Positions 25,398-33,367 of a stretch of 64,000 nt of DNA are shown in pieces. The position numbers and the translations under genes were made by a program. The stretch's first letter is position 1. Every line of letters begins with the position of its first letter. Location of the stretch: contig NZ_JABWGQ010000060.1 in NCBI RefSeq assembly GCF_014595975.1, forward strand, positions 1-64,000, written 5' to 3'. This stretch comes from Sphingopyxis sp. LK2115 (GTDB taxonomy: Bacteria; Pseudomonadota; Alphaproteobacteria; Sphingomonadales; Sphingomonadaceae). A model generated the notes under the pieces. It saw only the letters and a program-made list of their open reading frames with translations. It did no database searches and was not told the origin of the DNA.

Positions 25398-26411
25398 TTA
25401 AAGCAGGTCGAGACTGCCGAGATCGAGCGCCTGGCGCGCCGGGCGCTCGGCCATCAGCGCGAACATTTCGTCGCCGCGCGGCGTGCGTTCGACGCTCATC
25501 GAGGCAAAGACCGCCATAAAATAACCGCTGAGCGCGCCGACGCGATAGTCGGTCCACAGCGCGTCGGGATCCGGCGCAATCCCGCGTCGGCGCAGCGCCG
25601 CGATCCACCGGTCGAACGCCGGCCGGTCGGCGGCGGCGCGCTCGGCCGGATCGGCGATGCCGGTGCCGACGAGATAGGCCAGGTCAGCGGCACCGCTTCC
25701 GCGCCCCAGCGTCTGCCAGTCGACGAGCCAGCAGGCATCGCCGTGCGGCGCGAACAGGATATTGTCGATCCTCAGGTCGCCGTGAACGATAGTCCGCGCC
25801 GCGGGTTCGCGCGCCAGATAGCGGTCGAGTCGCGCCACGATCCCGGCGCCGAGGTCCAGCACCGCAGGCGCGAGCCGCGCCGCATAGCGTTCGCGAAATC
25901 CCGCATAAAGCTGCGGAAAGAGCGCGCGGACCACATCGCCATTATCGCGTGCGAGCCAGGGCAGCGTGCCCAGCCGCGGGTCGTTCCAGAGCAGCGCGTG
26001 CAGCGCCGCCGCCGCGTCGATACAGGGGGTAAGCCCGGCGGCGTCGATGCCCGCGAGCTGATCGCCCTGCCGGGCGGGCGCCAGGTCGGCGAGGATGAGG
26101 ATGAAATCGACATCATTGCCCGCGATTTCGGCATGGTAGCAATGCGGCGCCGCGACACCGCTGTCCGCCGCGAATTCGCGATACCAGCTGACTTCCTTGA
26201 CATAGGTGCCGGTCAGCCGCGCGATATGGCGGCTCGCTTCGTCGTGGCTCGGACATTTGGCGATGACGCTCGTCGGGCCGCGCACACCGTCCGCCCAGTC
26301 GAGCGTCAGTCGAAAGCTGTCGCACATCTGCCCCGTGCCGACCTTCGCAGCGGTAAAGCCCCGGAGCTGGCCGGGATGCCCCAGCACCGCGCCGAGCCAG
26401 TCGGGCGTCAT
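25398..26411 (-). CDS. Aminoglycoside-phosphotransferase-fold protein (APH/EcK-like)
   Basis: Predicted 337-residue soluble kinase-fold protein. The C-lobe shows IVHGDLRIDNILF (catalytic HGDLRxxN) and the magnesium-binding DWQTLGRGSGAADLAYLVG; the N-lobe has the TSVIAKCPS lysine region. Such proteins phosphorylate small alcohols, and sphingomonad members are often found in lipid or sterol gene sets rather than antibiotic resistance. The start at 26411 is the first ATG; a TTG at about 26439, overlapping the upstream stop as TTGA, would add 9 residues and couple translation. It follows the AttH-like gene, and the two probably form one operon. Confidence 0.8.
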   Translation of the reverse strand: MTPDWLGAVLGHPGQLRGFTAAKVGTGQMCDSFRLTLDWADGVRGPTSVIAKCPSHDEASRHIARLTGTYVKEVSWYREFAADSGVAAPHCYHAEIAGNDVDFILILADLAPARQGDQLAGIDAAGLTPCIDAAAALHALLWNDPRLGTLPWLARDNGDVVRALFPQLYAGFRERYAARLAPAVLDLGAGIVARLDRYLAREPAARTIVHGDLRIDNILFAPHGDACWLVDWQTLGRGSGAADLAYLVGTGIADPAERAAADRPAFDRWIAALRRRGIAPDPDALWTDYRVGALSGYFMAVFASMSVERTPRGDEMFALMAERPARQALDLGSLDLL

Positions 26412-26434
26412 CGCGCCGGGCGCGGTCGGAATGC

Positions 26435-27526
26435 TCAAGGTGCGGGGTCCATCGGCCCCGACAGGCCGGTCGGCGCGTGCGGCCCGACGAACAATTGTTC
26501 GAGCACGCCGATGCCGCGGTGGAGCGTGCCGCCGTCGGCGAGGTCGGCGGTGACGAACGCCTGGATGTGCATCGCCAGCGGGTTGGCCCAGCCGCGCTCC
26601 TCGGCCGTCAGCGCGTCGTGCGCAACGACGACGTCCGGGCCATGATCCAGCCCATGTCCCCAGACGGGGTGCGTATAGCCGAGCCCGCTCATCGCGAACA
26701 CGGGGCCGGTCGGGGTCAATGTCAGTCGCCGGTCGCCGCCGAGGTCGGCCGACAGGCCGGCGATGCGCCGCGTTCCGGGCTGCCAGGTGATTGCAAAGCG
26801 CGCGGCGTCGAAATGCGTCTCGGTGCCCTTGTCGGTCACGATGACGGCACGGCGGTTCCACGGCGCGCCCGCGGCATCGTCGTTGCTATGGAAGAACAGC
26901 GCGCGGTCGGCAAAATTGCACGGCGTCCACAGCCAGAAGAATTGCGCGAAATTGCCTTCGGGCGGCGGCTGCGGCTCGCTTGCGCCGACCGGCCTGACGC
27001 CCCAGCTGCGGTCGCGTGTGCCCGTCCAGCCATCGGTGACATCGACGCGCCGGTCGCCGACCGACAGCCAGCCCGACCAGCGGCCGCTCTGCGTCATGCG
27101 CGTATAGTCCATGAACAGGCGCGTCCCGTTGCGGCGCGTGAAGCGCGGTTCCTCGATCGGGAAATGGCGTCCCGCGAAGCGCAGTTCGCCCGCGAGCAGC
27201 CCGTCGTTCGGCGCGATGCGCAGCGTCACCGTTTCGAGCGGTGCGTCGATTGCAATTGCGACCGGCCCGACCGACAGGTCGAGCCGTTCGCCGCCCGACC
27301 GGCGGCTGGTGCGCAGGATATGCTGGACGTCATCGACGATGACCGAAAAGCTGGCGTCGACGATCCCCAGCTGCGGATAAAAGCCCATCGCGGCGGCGAA
27401 AAAGACCGACCCGTCGGGCGCATAGCCGTTGAAGAAATAGCGGTCGTAGAAATTGCGGTCGGTGCCCGCGAACGCGATCGGCTCGGCGCGCTGGTGCAGC
27501 GGGAAATCGTCGCCCTTGGTCAGCAT
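26435..27526 (-). CDS. AttH/CrtC-like (DUF7064/7065-type) protein of unknown function
   Basis: Predicted 363-residue soluble protein without a signal peptide. A two-half beta-rich layout is suggested, with the signature DGWTGTRDRSWGVRPVG near the middle and an aromatic AQFFWLWTP segment, reminiscent of lipocalin-like AttH and CrtC-type hydratases. The start at 27526 follows GAGGAA. Its stop lies 23 bp from the downstream kinase-fold gene. Proteins of this kind are often annotated only as hypothetical and occur beside kinase-fold genes. A role on a hydrophobic substrate is inference. Confidence 0.6.
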   Translation of the reverse strand: MLTKGDDFPLHQRAEPIAFAGTDRNFYDRYFFNGYAPDGSVFFAAAMGFYPQLGIVDASFSVIVDDVQHILRTSRRSGGERLDLSVGPVAIAIDAPLETVTLRIAPNDGLLAGELRFAGRHFPIEEPRFTRRNGTRLFMDYTRMTQSGRWSGWLSVGDRRVDVTDGWTGTRDRSWGVRPVGASEPQPPPEGNFAQFFWLWTPCNFADRALFFHSNDDAAGAPWNRRAVIVTDKGTETHFDAARFAITWQPGTRRIAGLSADLGGDRRLTLTPTGPVFAMSGLGYTHPVWGHGLDHGPDVVVAHDALTAEERGWANPLAMHIQAFVTADLADGGTLHRGIGVLEQLFVGPHAPTGLSGPMDPAP

Positions 27527-27575
27527 CGTTCCTCATCCCGTTTTTTGTTGCAACCTAACGGGACAGGCGCGTGCG

Positions 27576-28424
27576 TCAATGCACCGGCGGATCGACGGGC
27601 GGGACGGCGCGGACGGGCGCGACGGGGTCGCCGGGATCGCGCGGTGGCAGCGCGTCGGCCGGGATGTCGCTAATCTGCATGTCGCGGGTCGGCACGTCGG
27701 CCAGATTGCGCACGCGCACCGACAGCGCCTGGTCCCTGACCAGCAGGTCGTTGAAGCTCGGCGGGGTCGATCGGATGCGCTGCGACAGCGTCCCGGCGCC
27801 GATCATGCGGATCGGCCCGCTCGCGGTCGGTTTCACCAGATCGAAAGCGTCATGGACGTGGCCGGTCAGCACCGCTGTCACCTTGCGTTCCGCCAGTGCC
27901 GCCAGCGCGCGTTCGCCGCCGCGGGTCAGGGCGCGCCCTTTCGTTCCCGCCTCGACCAGCGGATGATGCGCGGTGACGAGCACCATGGTGCCGGGGGCCA
28001 GCGCGTCGATGGCCGCGAGCGTGCGGGTCAGCGCCTTGGCGGTCACCCGTCCTTTCGACCAGTCGAGCCGCCACTGCGCGCGCGCGGTCGTCTTGAGCGG
28101 CACGATCGCCAGGCCGGGCAGGTCGATTTCGCGTTCGACGAGCCGCTCGATGCGGCGGATGCGGCGATAGGGATAAAAGAAGCGCGCGACGGGATTGAAA
28201 TAGGGCAGGTCGTGGTTGCCGACCTCGACCGTCACGGGCACGTCGAGCGTTTCGATCCAGTCGCACGCCGCGGCAAACTCGCGCGCGCGCGCCCGCATCG
28301 TGAGGTCGCCGGTGATGAGGACCGCGTCGGGGCGTTCGGCGCGGACGCAATCGGTAAACCAGTCGAGCGCCGCGGGGTCTTCGAGCCCGAAATGCAGGTC
28401 GCTGATATGAAAGAGCCGCGTCAT
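27576..28424 (-). CDS. Calcineurin-like metallophosphoesterase
   Basis: Predicted 282-residue cytoplasmic phosphoesterase with all class motifs in order: DLHFG, GDLTMRARA, GNHDLPYFNP, HHPL and GHVHDAFD, giving the di-metal site. It resembles CpdA-type cyclic-nucleotide and related diesterases, but substrate cannot be fixed. The C-terminal 40 residues are proline-rich. The start at 28424 overlaps the stop of the lipid-kinase gene (ATGA), so the two are coupled. A pairing of a lipid kinase with a phosphoesterase suggests phospholipid-headgroup turnover. Confidence 0.88.
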   Translation of the reverse strand: MTRLFHISDLHFGLEDPAALDWFTDCVRAERPDAVLITGDLTMRARAREFAAACDWIETLDVPVTVEVGNHDLPYFNPVARFFYPYRRIRRIERLVEREIDLPGLAIVPLKTTARAQWRLDWSKGRVTAKALTRTLAAIDALAPGTMVLVTAHHPLVEAGTKGRALTRGGERALAALAERKVTAVLTGHVHDAFDLVKPTASGPIRMIGAGTLSQRIRSTPPSFNDLLVRDQALSVRVRNLADVPTRDMQISDIPADALPPRDPGDPVAPVRAVPPVDPPVH

Positions 28425-29251
28425 GCCGTCGCGATGAAATCGACCGCGCTCGTGCCGAGCGCAAAGCGCGCGGGCGATTCCGTTTCCCTAAGTTCGCCGT
28501 CATATTCGAGGCTGATCGGCGCTTCGCTTTCGAGGATGATCGTGTCGCCGGTCGCGACGTGCTCGCTCGGCCCGTCGCGAAAATCGCCACCGAGCCAGGC
28601 GAGGCCGTGGTGGAGCACATCGGCGGGGCCTTCGGCGACGATGCCGTCGGCGCGAATGCCGCGCGCGGTCGGGGTCAGGATGATCGCGGGCCAGTCGCGA
28701 TCCTGACCCGCGATGCGCACACCGGGCGCGTTCAACATGGCGTCCAGCGCGTCGGGCGCCTCGCGGCTCGCCTCGATCAGCCCGTCCCGCCGCATCGTTT
28801 CGCGCACTTCGGCCCAGCGCGTCGCGGGACCGGCAACGATCGTGATGAAGGCATCGCCGTCTTTTGAACGGACCACCGGCACCGGGCGCCGACAGCCTTT
28901 GCCCCGCAGCACGTCCGCCAATATGTCGCGCGCCTTGCGGTCGCCGTGGAGCGCCTTGGACAGGAGGTTGAGCGTGCCGCCGGGCAGCGGCAGGATCGCG
29001 CCGTCCCACCCCGCCGCGTTGCGTGCCGCCGCGTTGATCGTGCCGTCGCCAGTCCAGACGATCAAAAGGTCGATTTGCCGCCGGGCCAGTTCGGCGGCAT
29101 CGGGAATCGCATCGTCGGGCAGCGCAAAGGTCGCCGCGAGCGGGGCGCCCCGTTCGCGGCAGACCGCCTCGATCGCATCAAGCATCGCGCGGTCGTGGCT
29201 GCCGCTCTGGCTGTTGCAGACGAGGGCGGGACGGGAAAAGGGGCTGGTCAT
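28421..29251 (-). CDS. Diacylglycerol-kinase catalytic domain protein
   Basis: Predicted 276-residue lipid kinase of the DAGK_cat family (YegS/LCB5-like), phosphorylating diacylglycerol or a sphingoid base with ATP. Visible motifs are CNSQSGSHDRAM near the N terminus, the nucleotide-binding WTGDGTINAAARN and the LPLPGGTLNLLSKAL loop, followed by the beta-sandwich C-terminal part. Because sphingomonads make sphingolipids, a sphingoid substrate is possible. The gene starts at 29251, divergent from the esterase gene over a 94-bp gap, and its stop overlaps the metallophosphoesterase start. Confidence 0.88.
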   Translation of the reverse strand: MTSPFSRPALVCNSQSGSHDRAMLDAIEAVCRERGAPLAATFALPDDAIPDAAELARRQIDLLIVWTGDGTINAAARNAAGWDGAILPLPGGTLNLLSKALHGDRKARDILADVLRGKGCRRPVPVVRSKDGDAFITIVAGPATRWAEVRETMRRDGLIEASREAPDALDAMLNAPGVRIAGQDRDWPAIILTPTARGIRADGIVAEGPADVLHHGLAWLGGDFRDGPSEHVATGDTIILESEAPISLEYDGELRETESPARFALGTSAVDFIATA

Positions 29252-29345
29252 CGCCTGTTCCTACGCGCGAGCGGGCAAAAGGTCGCGCGCCGCGCCAATG
29301 TTCCGCGCTTGTGACGCGCCGCGCGGCGCTGTAGGGCGCGGCGGG

Positions 29346-30299
29346 ATGGCGACGCGGCTTTGCAAGGGACGGCGATTGATCAAGATCCTTTTCGTGCTGC
29401 TGCTGCTCGTGCTGCTGTTCGGCGGCGGCGCCAGGATGATCGTCGCGGGCGGCGCGAAATCGCTCAATCTGGCCGACCGGCTGCTGGGACAGGGCGATGG
29501 GGCGCGGCGGCTGATCGCCGACCAGCCCTATGGGCGCGGGCCGCGCCAGTCGCTCGACATCTGGGTGCCCGACAGCCTGCGCGAAGGCGACCGCTTGCCC
29601 GTCGTGGTCTTTTTTTATGGCGGCGGCTGGAACAGCGGCGAACGGGGCGATTATGGCTTCGCGGGACGCGCGCTCGCACGGCAGGGCTTTGTCGTCGTCA
29701 TCCCCGACTACCGGCTGGTGCCGAAGGCGCATTGGCCCGATTTTCTGGAGGACAGCGCCGCGGCGGTCGCGTGGACGCATGAACATATTGCAAAGCTGGG
29801 CGGCGATCCCGACCGCATCGCACTGATGGGGCATTCGGCGGGCGCCTATAATGCCGCGATGCTCGCGCTCGACGCGCAATGGCTGCGCGCGGCAAAGAGC
29901 GATCCGTCGATCGTCCGCGGCGTCGCGGGGCTGGCCGGGCCTTATGACTTCCTGCCGCTCGAAAAGGGCGGCCGCGCCGAAAAGGCGATGGGCAAGGTTC
30001 GGCCGATCGAACGGACGCAGCCGATCCGCTTCGCGCGCGGCGACGCGCCGCCGCTGTGGCTTGCGAGCGGCGACGAGGACGATGTGGTGCGCCCGCGCAA
30101 CAGCCAGAATCTCGCCGCCGCGATCGAGCGCGCGGGCGGGTCGGCGACGCTGCGCATCTATCCCGGCATCGGCCACACCGGGATCGTCATGGCGCTCGCC
30201 GCGCCGTTCCAGAGCCGCGGGCCGGTGCTCGACGAAGCGAGCGATTTCCTGCGCGGGGTGACCGCGCGCCGTATCGCGCCGGTGGACGCCGCGCGATGA
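29346..30299 (+). CDS. Alpha/beta-hydrolase (esterase/lipase-like), membrane-anchored
   Basis: Predicted 317-residue hydrolase. A short N-terminal hydrophobic helix (IKILFVLLLLVLLFGGGARM, about residues 12-31) acts as anchor or signal. The hydrolase core shows the oxyanion motif YGGGWNSG and nucleophile motif GHSAGA, and the C-terminal GIGHTG supplies histidine, all typical of the hormone-sensitive-lipase-like/BD-FAE group. The start at 29346 follows GGCGGG; an internal TTG at 29376 is possible. Its stop overlaps the start of the first nucleotidyltransferase (ATGA), so it belongs to that three-gene operon. It may trim an acyl group in the same pathway. Confidence 0.85.
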   Translation: MATRLCKGRRLIKILFVLLLLVLLFGGGARMIVAGGAKSLNLADRLLGQGDGARRLIADQPYGRGPRQSLDIWVPDSLREGDRLPVVVFFYGGGWNSGERGDYGFAGRALARQGFVVVIPDYRLVPKAHWPDFLEDSAAAVAWTHEHIAKLGGDPDRIALMGHSAGAYNAAMLALDAQWLRAAKSDPSIVRGVAGLAGPYDFLPLEKGGRAEKAMGKVRPIERTQPIRFARGDAPPLWLASGDEDDVVRPRNSQNLAAAIERAGGSATLRIYPGIGHTGIVMALAAPFQSRGPVLDEASDFLRGVTARRIAPVDAAR

Positions 30300-31090
30300 A
30301 CGGCCCGATCGCGGCGATCGTGCTTGCGGGCAGCCGTCCCGGCCCCGACCCGCTGCTGAGCGGCACGGGCGTATCGACCAAGGCGCTGCTGCCCGTCGCG
30401 GGGCGGCCGATGCTCGCCCATGTCGTGACCGCGCTGCGTGCCGCGCCCGACGTGGGGGCGATCACCATATTGGCGCAGGACAGCGCTGCGCTTGCCGCCG
30501 AACCCGGCCTCGCCGGCATCGCCGACCTGCATTTTGCCGATTCGGGACAGGGGATCAGCAGTTCGCTCGCCGCCGCCTTGCCGCCCGGCGACGATCCGCT
30601 GCTCGTCACCACCGCCGACAATGTGCTGCTCACCCCGGCGATGATCGCCGAGTTTCTGCGCGGCGCGGCGGACAGCGACGTCGCCGTCGCGATGGTCGAA
30701 CGTGACGTGCTGCTGGCGCGCTATCCCGAATCGCGGCGCACCTGGCTCAAGTTCCGTGGCGGCTGGTGGTCGGGCGCAAATCTCTTTCGCCTGCGCGGAC
30801 GGCGGGTATTGCCGCTGCTCGACTTGTGGGGGCGGATCGAGCGCGACCGCAAGAAGGGGCTGAAGATCGTCGCGGCGTTCGGGCCGTGGCTGCTGCTCGG
30901 CGCGCTGCTGCGTCTCTTCACGGTCCAGCAGGGCGTCGCGCGGGCGGGGCGGCGCTTTGGCCTTGCGGCAAAGGTCGTGCCGATGTCCCAGCCTGAAGCG
31001 TGCATCGACGCCGACAAGCCCGCCGACATCGAACTGATCGAAGCGATATTTGCCGCGCGGGGCGAAGCCGTTATAGGGCGGCGGCCATGA
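30296..31090 (+). CDS. MobA-like nucleotidyltransferase
   Basis: Predicted 264-residue NTP-transferase. The N terminus IAAIVLAGSRPG...STKALLPVAGRPML is the nucleotide-binding signature, although the usual G-x-G-x-R is altered (AGSRPGPD). VTTADNVLL carries the metal-binding aspartate. A distinct C-terminal part (about 170-264) contains a hydrophobic patch, FGPWLLLGALLRLF, suggesting membrane association. The start at 30296 overlaps the esterase stop and the stop overlaps the next nucleotidyltransferase start. It probably activates a sugar or polyol phosphate as NDP derivative; which one is unknown. Confidence 0.8.
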   Translation: MNGPIAAIVLAGSRPGPDPLLSGTGVSTKALLPVAGRPMLAHVVTALRAAPDVGAITILAQDSAALAAEPGLAGIADLHFADSGQGISSSLAAALPPGDDPLLVTTADNVLLTPAMIAEFLRGAADSDVAVAMVERDVLLARYPESRRTWLKFRGGWWSGANLFRLRGRRVLPLLDLWGRIERDRKKGLKIVAAFGPWLLLGALLRLFTVQQGVARAGRRFGLAAKVVPMSQPEACIDADKPADIELIEAIFAARGEAVIGRRP

Positions 31091-31851
31091 CCATCGCCAA
31101 AGCCATCATCCTGTCGGCCGGACAGGGCTCGCGTCTGCTGCCGCTGACCCGCGACATCCCCAAATGCCTGATCGAACTGGGCGGCCGCAGCCTGATCAGC
31201 TGGCAGGTTGCGGCGCTCGTCGCGAACGGGATCAAGGACATTGTCGTCGTCACGGGTTTCCGCACGGAGCGCGTCGAGGACCATGCGCTCCAGCTTTATC
31301 GTGACACGGGCGCGCGCATCCGCACCCTGTTCAATCCCTTCTTTCAGGTCGCCGACAATCTGGGCACCTGCTGGATCGCGCGCGAGGAGATGGACCGCGA
31401 TTTCATCATCCTCAATGGCGATACGATCGTTTCGGACGAAATCGTGGCAAAGCTGATCGAGGGTGCGAAGGAACCGATCACCGTCACCGTCGACGTCAAA
31501 ACCGACTATGACGACGACGATATGAAGGTGAACCGTGATGCCGAGGGGCGGCTGCACCAGATCGGCAAAAGGTTGCTGCCGCCCGACACCAATGCCGAAT
31601 CGATCGGGATGCTGGCGTTCGTCGGCGACGGCCCGTCGATCTTTCGCAACCAGGTCGATCAGATGATGCGCACGCCCGACGGGGTCGAGCGCTGGTATCT
31701 GCGCGCGATTGACATCATCGCCAGGGGCAACCGTGTCGGCACGGTGTCGATCGAAGGGCTGGAATGGCAGGAAGTCGACTTCCCGCAGGATGTCGAGGCC
31801 GCTGCGGCGCTGACCGAAAAATGGGCCAAAGAAGGCCGCTACGCGAAATAG
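31087..31851 (+). CDS. Phosphocholine/polyol-phosphate cytidylyltransferase-like protein (COG1213)
   Basis: Predicted 254-residue cytoplasmic nucleotidyltransferase of the LicC/HddC-like group. The signature AIILSAGQGSRLLPLTRDIP with PKCLIELGGRSL is intact, LNGDTIVSDE carries the metal-binding aspartate, and a late VEWQEVDFPQD-like segment (LEWQEVDFPQD) is typical of phosphocholine-type cytidylyltransferases. It would convert an alcohol phosphate plus CTP to a CDP-alcohol. A CDP-alcohol phosphotransferase is encoded just beyond the convergent HIT gene, so the product has an obvious user nearby. Its 3' end overlaps the HIT gene by 13 bp. Confidence 0.85.
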   Translation: MTIAKAIILSAGQGSRLLPLTRDIPKCLIELGGRSLISWQVAALVANGIKDIVVVTGFRTERVEDHALQLYRDTGARIRTLFNPFFQVADNLGTCWIAREEMDRDFIILNGDTIVSDEIVAKLIEGAKEPITVTVDVKTDYDDDDMKVNRDAEGRLHQIGKRLLPPDTNAESIGMLAFVGDGPSIFRNQVDQMMRTPDGVERWYLRAIDIIARGNRVGTVSIEGLEWQEVDFPQDVEAAAALTEKWAKEGRYAK

Positions 31852-32267
31852 GGTTTGAGCCAGTCGGCAAGCGCCGCGATCTGGCTGTCGTCGAGCTTTA
31901 CCGCTTGCGCCAGATCGGGCTGACCCGGCCAGCCCGCGTCGGGGACGGTCAATCCCGCGCCGCTGCGTTCGCCGTCATAACGGGGCAGGACGTGGAAATG
32001 AACGTGCGGGTCGACCATCATCAGCATCAGATAATTGATCTTGGCATAGCCGACGGCTTGGCCCAGCGCCTTTTCGATGGCGGCGGTAGCGACCTTGAGT
32101 TCGGCGTGCGCTTCGCCGGGAAGGTCGCCGAATGCCGTCGCGTCCGATTTCGCCGCGAGCACCAGCGCGCCCAGCGTGGGTTGCGCGGGGCGAAGCAGCA
32201 CCACCCAATGCCCATAGTCGGCGATCAAAGTCGCGGGGTGGCCGAATTTTTCGATCGTGGCGTTCAT
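31839..32267 (-). CDS. HIT-family nucleotide hydrolase/transferase
   Basis: Predicted 142-residue soluble protein with the histidine-triad motif VDPHVHFHVLPRY and the N-terminal half of the HIT fold. HIT enzymes split nucleoside-phosphate linkages through a covalent nucleotidyl-histidine. It is the last gene of the flippase operon, with its start overlapping the CDP-alcohol phosphotransferase stop (ATGA). In that setting it may clear CMP or CDP adducts. AP4A-type hydrolysis is the general alternative. Confidence 0.88.
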   Translation of the reverse strand: MNATIEKFGHPATLIADYGHWVVLLRPAQPTLGALVLAAKSDATAFGDLPGEAHAELKVATAAIEKALGQAVGYAKINYLMLMMVDPHVHFHVLPRYDGERSGAGLTVPDAGWPGQPDLAQAVKLDDSQIAALADWLKPYFA

Positions 32268-33367
32268 GCGTCCTCCATCCAGCTGACGATCGCTTTGCCC
32301 GCGCGCCGTGCCGCATAGGCCTGCACCAGCTGCACGGCATGGACGAGCAGCGAGATGACCGTCCACCATGCCACCGCGATCAGCCCGATGTCGGGGCGCC
32401 CGGCGAGGGTGGCGAAAAAAAGGATCGCGAAATTGGGGTTGCGCCGCGCGGTGATCAGGCGGAACTGGCTGTCGAACCGGCGCCAGACATGGATGTCCAT
32501 GCCGAAATCCTTGATGAACAATCCCTCGATCACGCGCTGGAGGATATAGCCCGCAACGATGGCAATCATCACGATCAGGAAGGTCTGATCGGGCAGCGCC
32601 AGGCCCCAGGCGCCCAGGCCGACGCCCCAGAAATACCACCAGAAAGGCGGGTGAATGAGGTCGACGCCATGGTCGGCGACATTGCCCCATTTCGACGAAG
32701 TGATCGTGCAGCGCGCGAGCTTTCCGTCGACCGTGTCAAGCACCATAAAGATGAAAGCCGCGAGCATTCCCGTCCAATAATGGCCGTAAGCGAAGAGCCA
32801 GGTCGCATAGATGCACAGCGCCGCGCCGATCGCGGTCACCATGTTCGGCGTCATGCCGATGCTGGCCGCCCCGCGCGTCAGCCACAGGGCGAGTTCGGGC
32901 CACAGATATTTGGTGAGCGCGTCGGTCACGCCCTTGTAGGCGCCGAAATAGCTTTTCCGTTCGATCGCGCGCCGCGTTTCGGGGGTCAGCGGCTGGATGA
33001 AGGGACAGTCGAGCTTGCGGAGCTGCCGGTTATAGATTTGCGGATTGCCCTGATAGTCGATGATCGACAGCGCGTCACGGTTGGCGGCAATGTCGCGCGG
33101 CGTCATGCCGCCGACCAGATGCGCCATCACCAGCGCGTCGCCGTCCATCACCACCGTGCCGGGACGCGCGGCGACATGACGCAGCCACACGGGATCGAAG
33201 ACATAGGCCAGATTGACGTAAAGCCGCGCGCCCGATGGCCCCGCCGTCTCCGGCAGCCCTTCGGCGCGCGCCAGCCGGCGCAGGCGTTCGGCATTGGTCA
33301 TGCCCCAGATCGGGGTCGGATTGTCGCCGATCGGCGTCAGCGCGGGGAGAGAATGATCGTCGGTCAT
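32264..33367 (-). CDS. CDP-alcohol phosphotransferase with N-terminal extension
   Basis: Predicted 367-residue integral membrane enzyme moving a phospho-alcohol from CDP to an acceptor. The complete family signature DGx2ARx8Gx3Dx3D runs DGKLARCTITSSKWGNVADH with the final D shortly after (around residues 225-247). Several membrane helices surround it (for example AAFIFMVL and TFLIVMIAIVAGYILQ). The first 160 residues are extra compared with PgsA-like enzymes and include NPTPIWGMTNAERLRRLARA, faintly like a decayed nucleotidyltransferase. Start and stop both overlap neighbours by four bases. The acceptor and alcohol are unknown; glycerol phosphate or inositol phosphate are plausible. Confidence 0.88.
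   Translation of the reverse strand: MTDDHSLPALTPIGDNPTPIWGMTNAERLRRLARAEGLPETAGPSGARLYVNLAYVFDPVWLRHVAARPGTVVMDGDALVMAHLVGGMTPRDIAANRDALSIIDYQGNPQIYNRQLRKLDCPFIQPLTPETRRAIERKSYFGAYKGVTDALTKYLWPELALWLTRGAASIGMTPNMVTAIGAALCIYATWLFAYGHYWTGMLAAFIFMVLDTVDGKLARCTITSSKWGNVADHGVDLIHPPFWWYFWGVGLGAWGLALPDQTFLIVMIAIVAGYILQRVIEGLFIKDFGMDIHVWRRFDSQFRLITARRNPNFAILFFATLAGRPDIGLIAVAWWTVISLLVHAVQLVQAYAARRAGKAIVSWMEDA

Noticed and set aside
25398..26411. Antibiotic-resistance aminoglycoside phosphotransferase
   Set aside because: Only the fold-level motifs match; the context is lipid-related genes and similar proteins act on other substrates.
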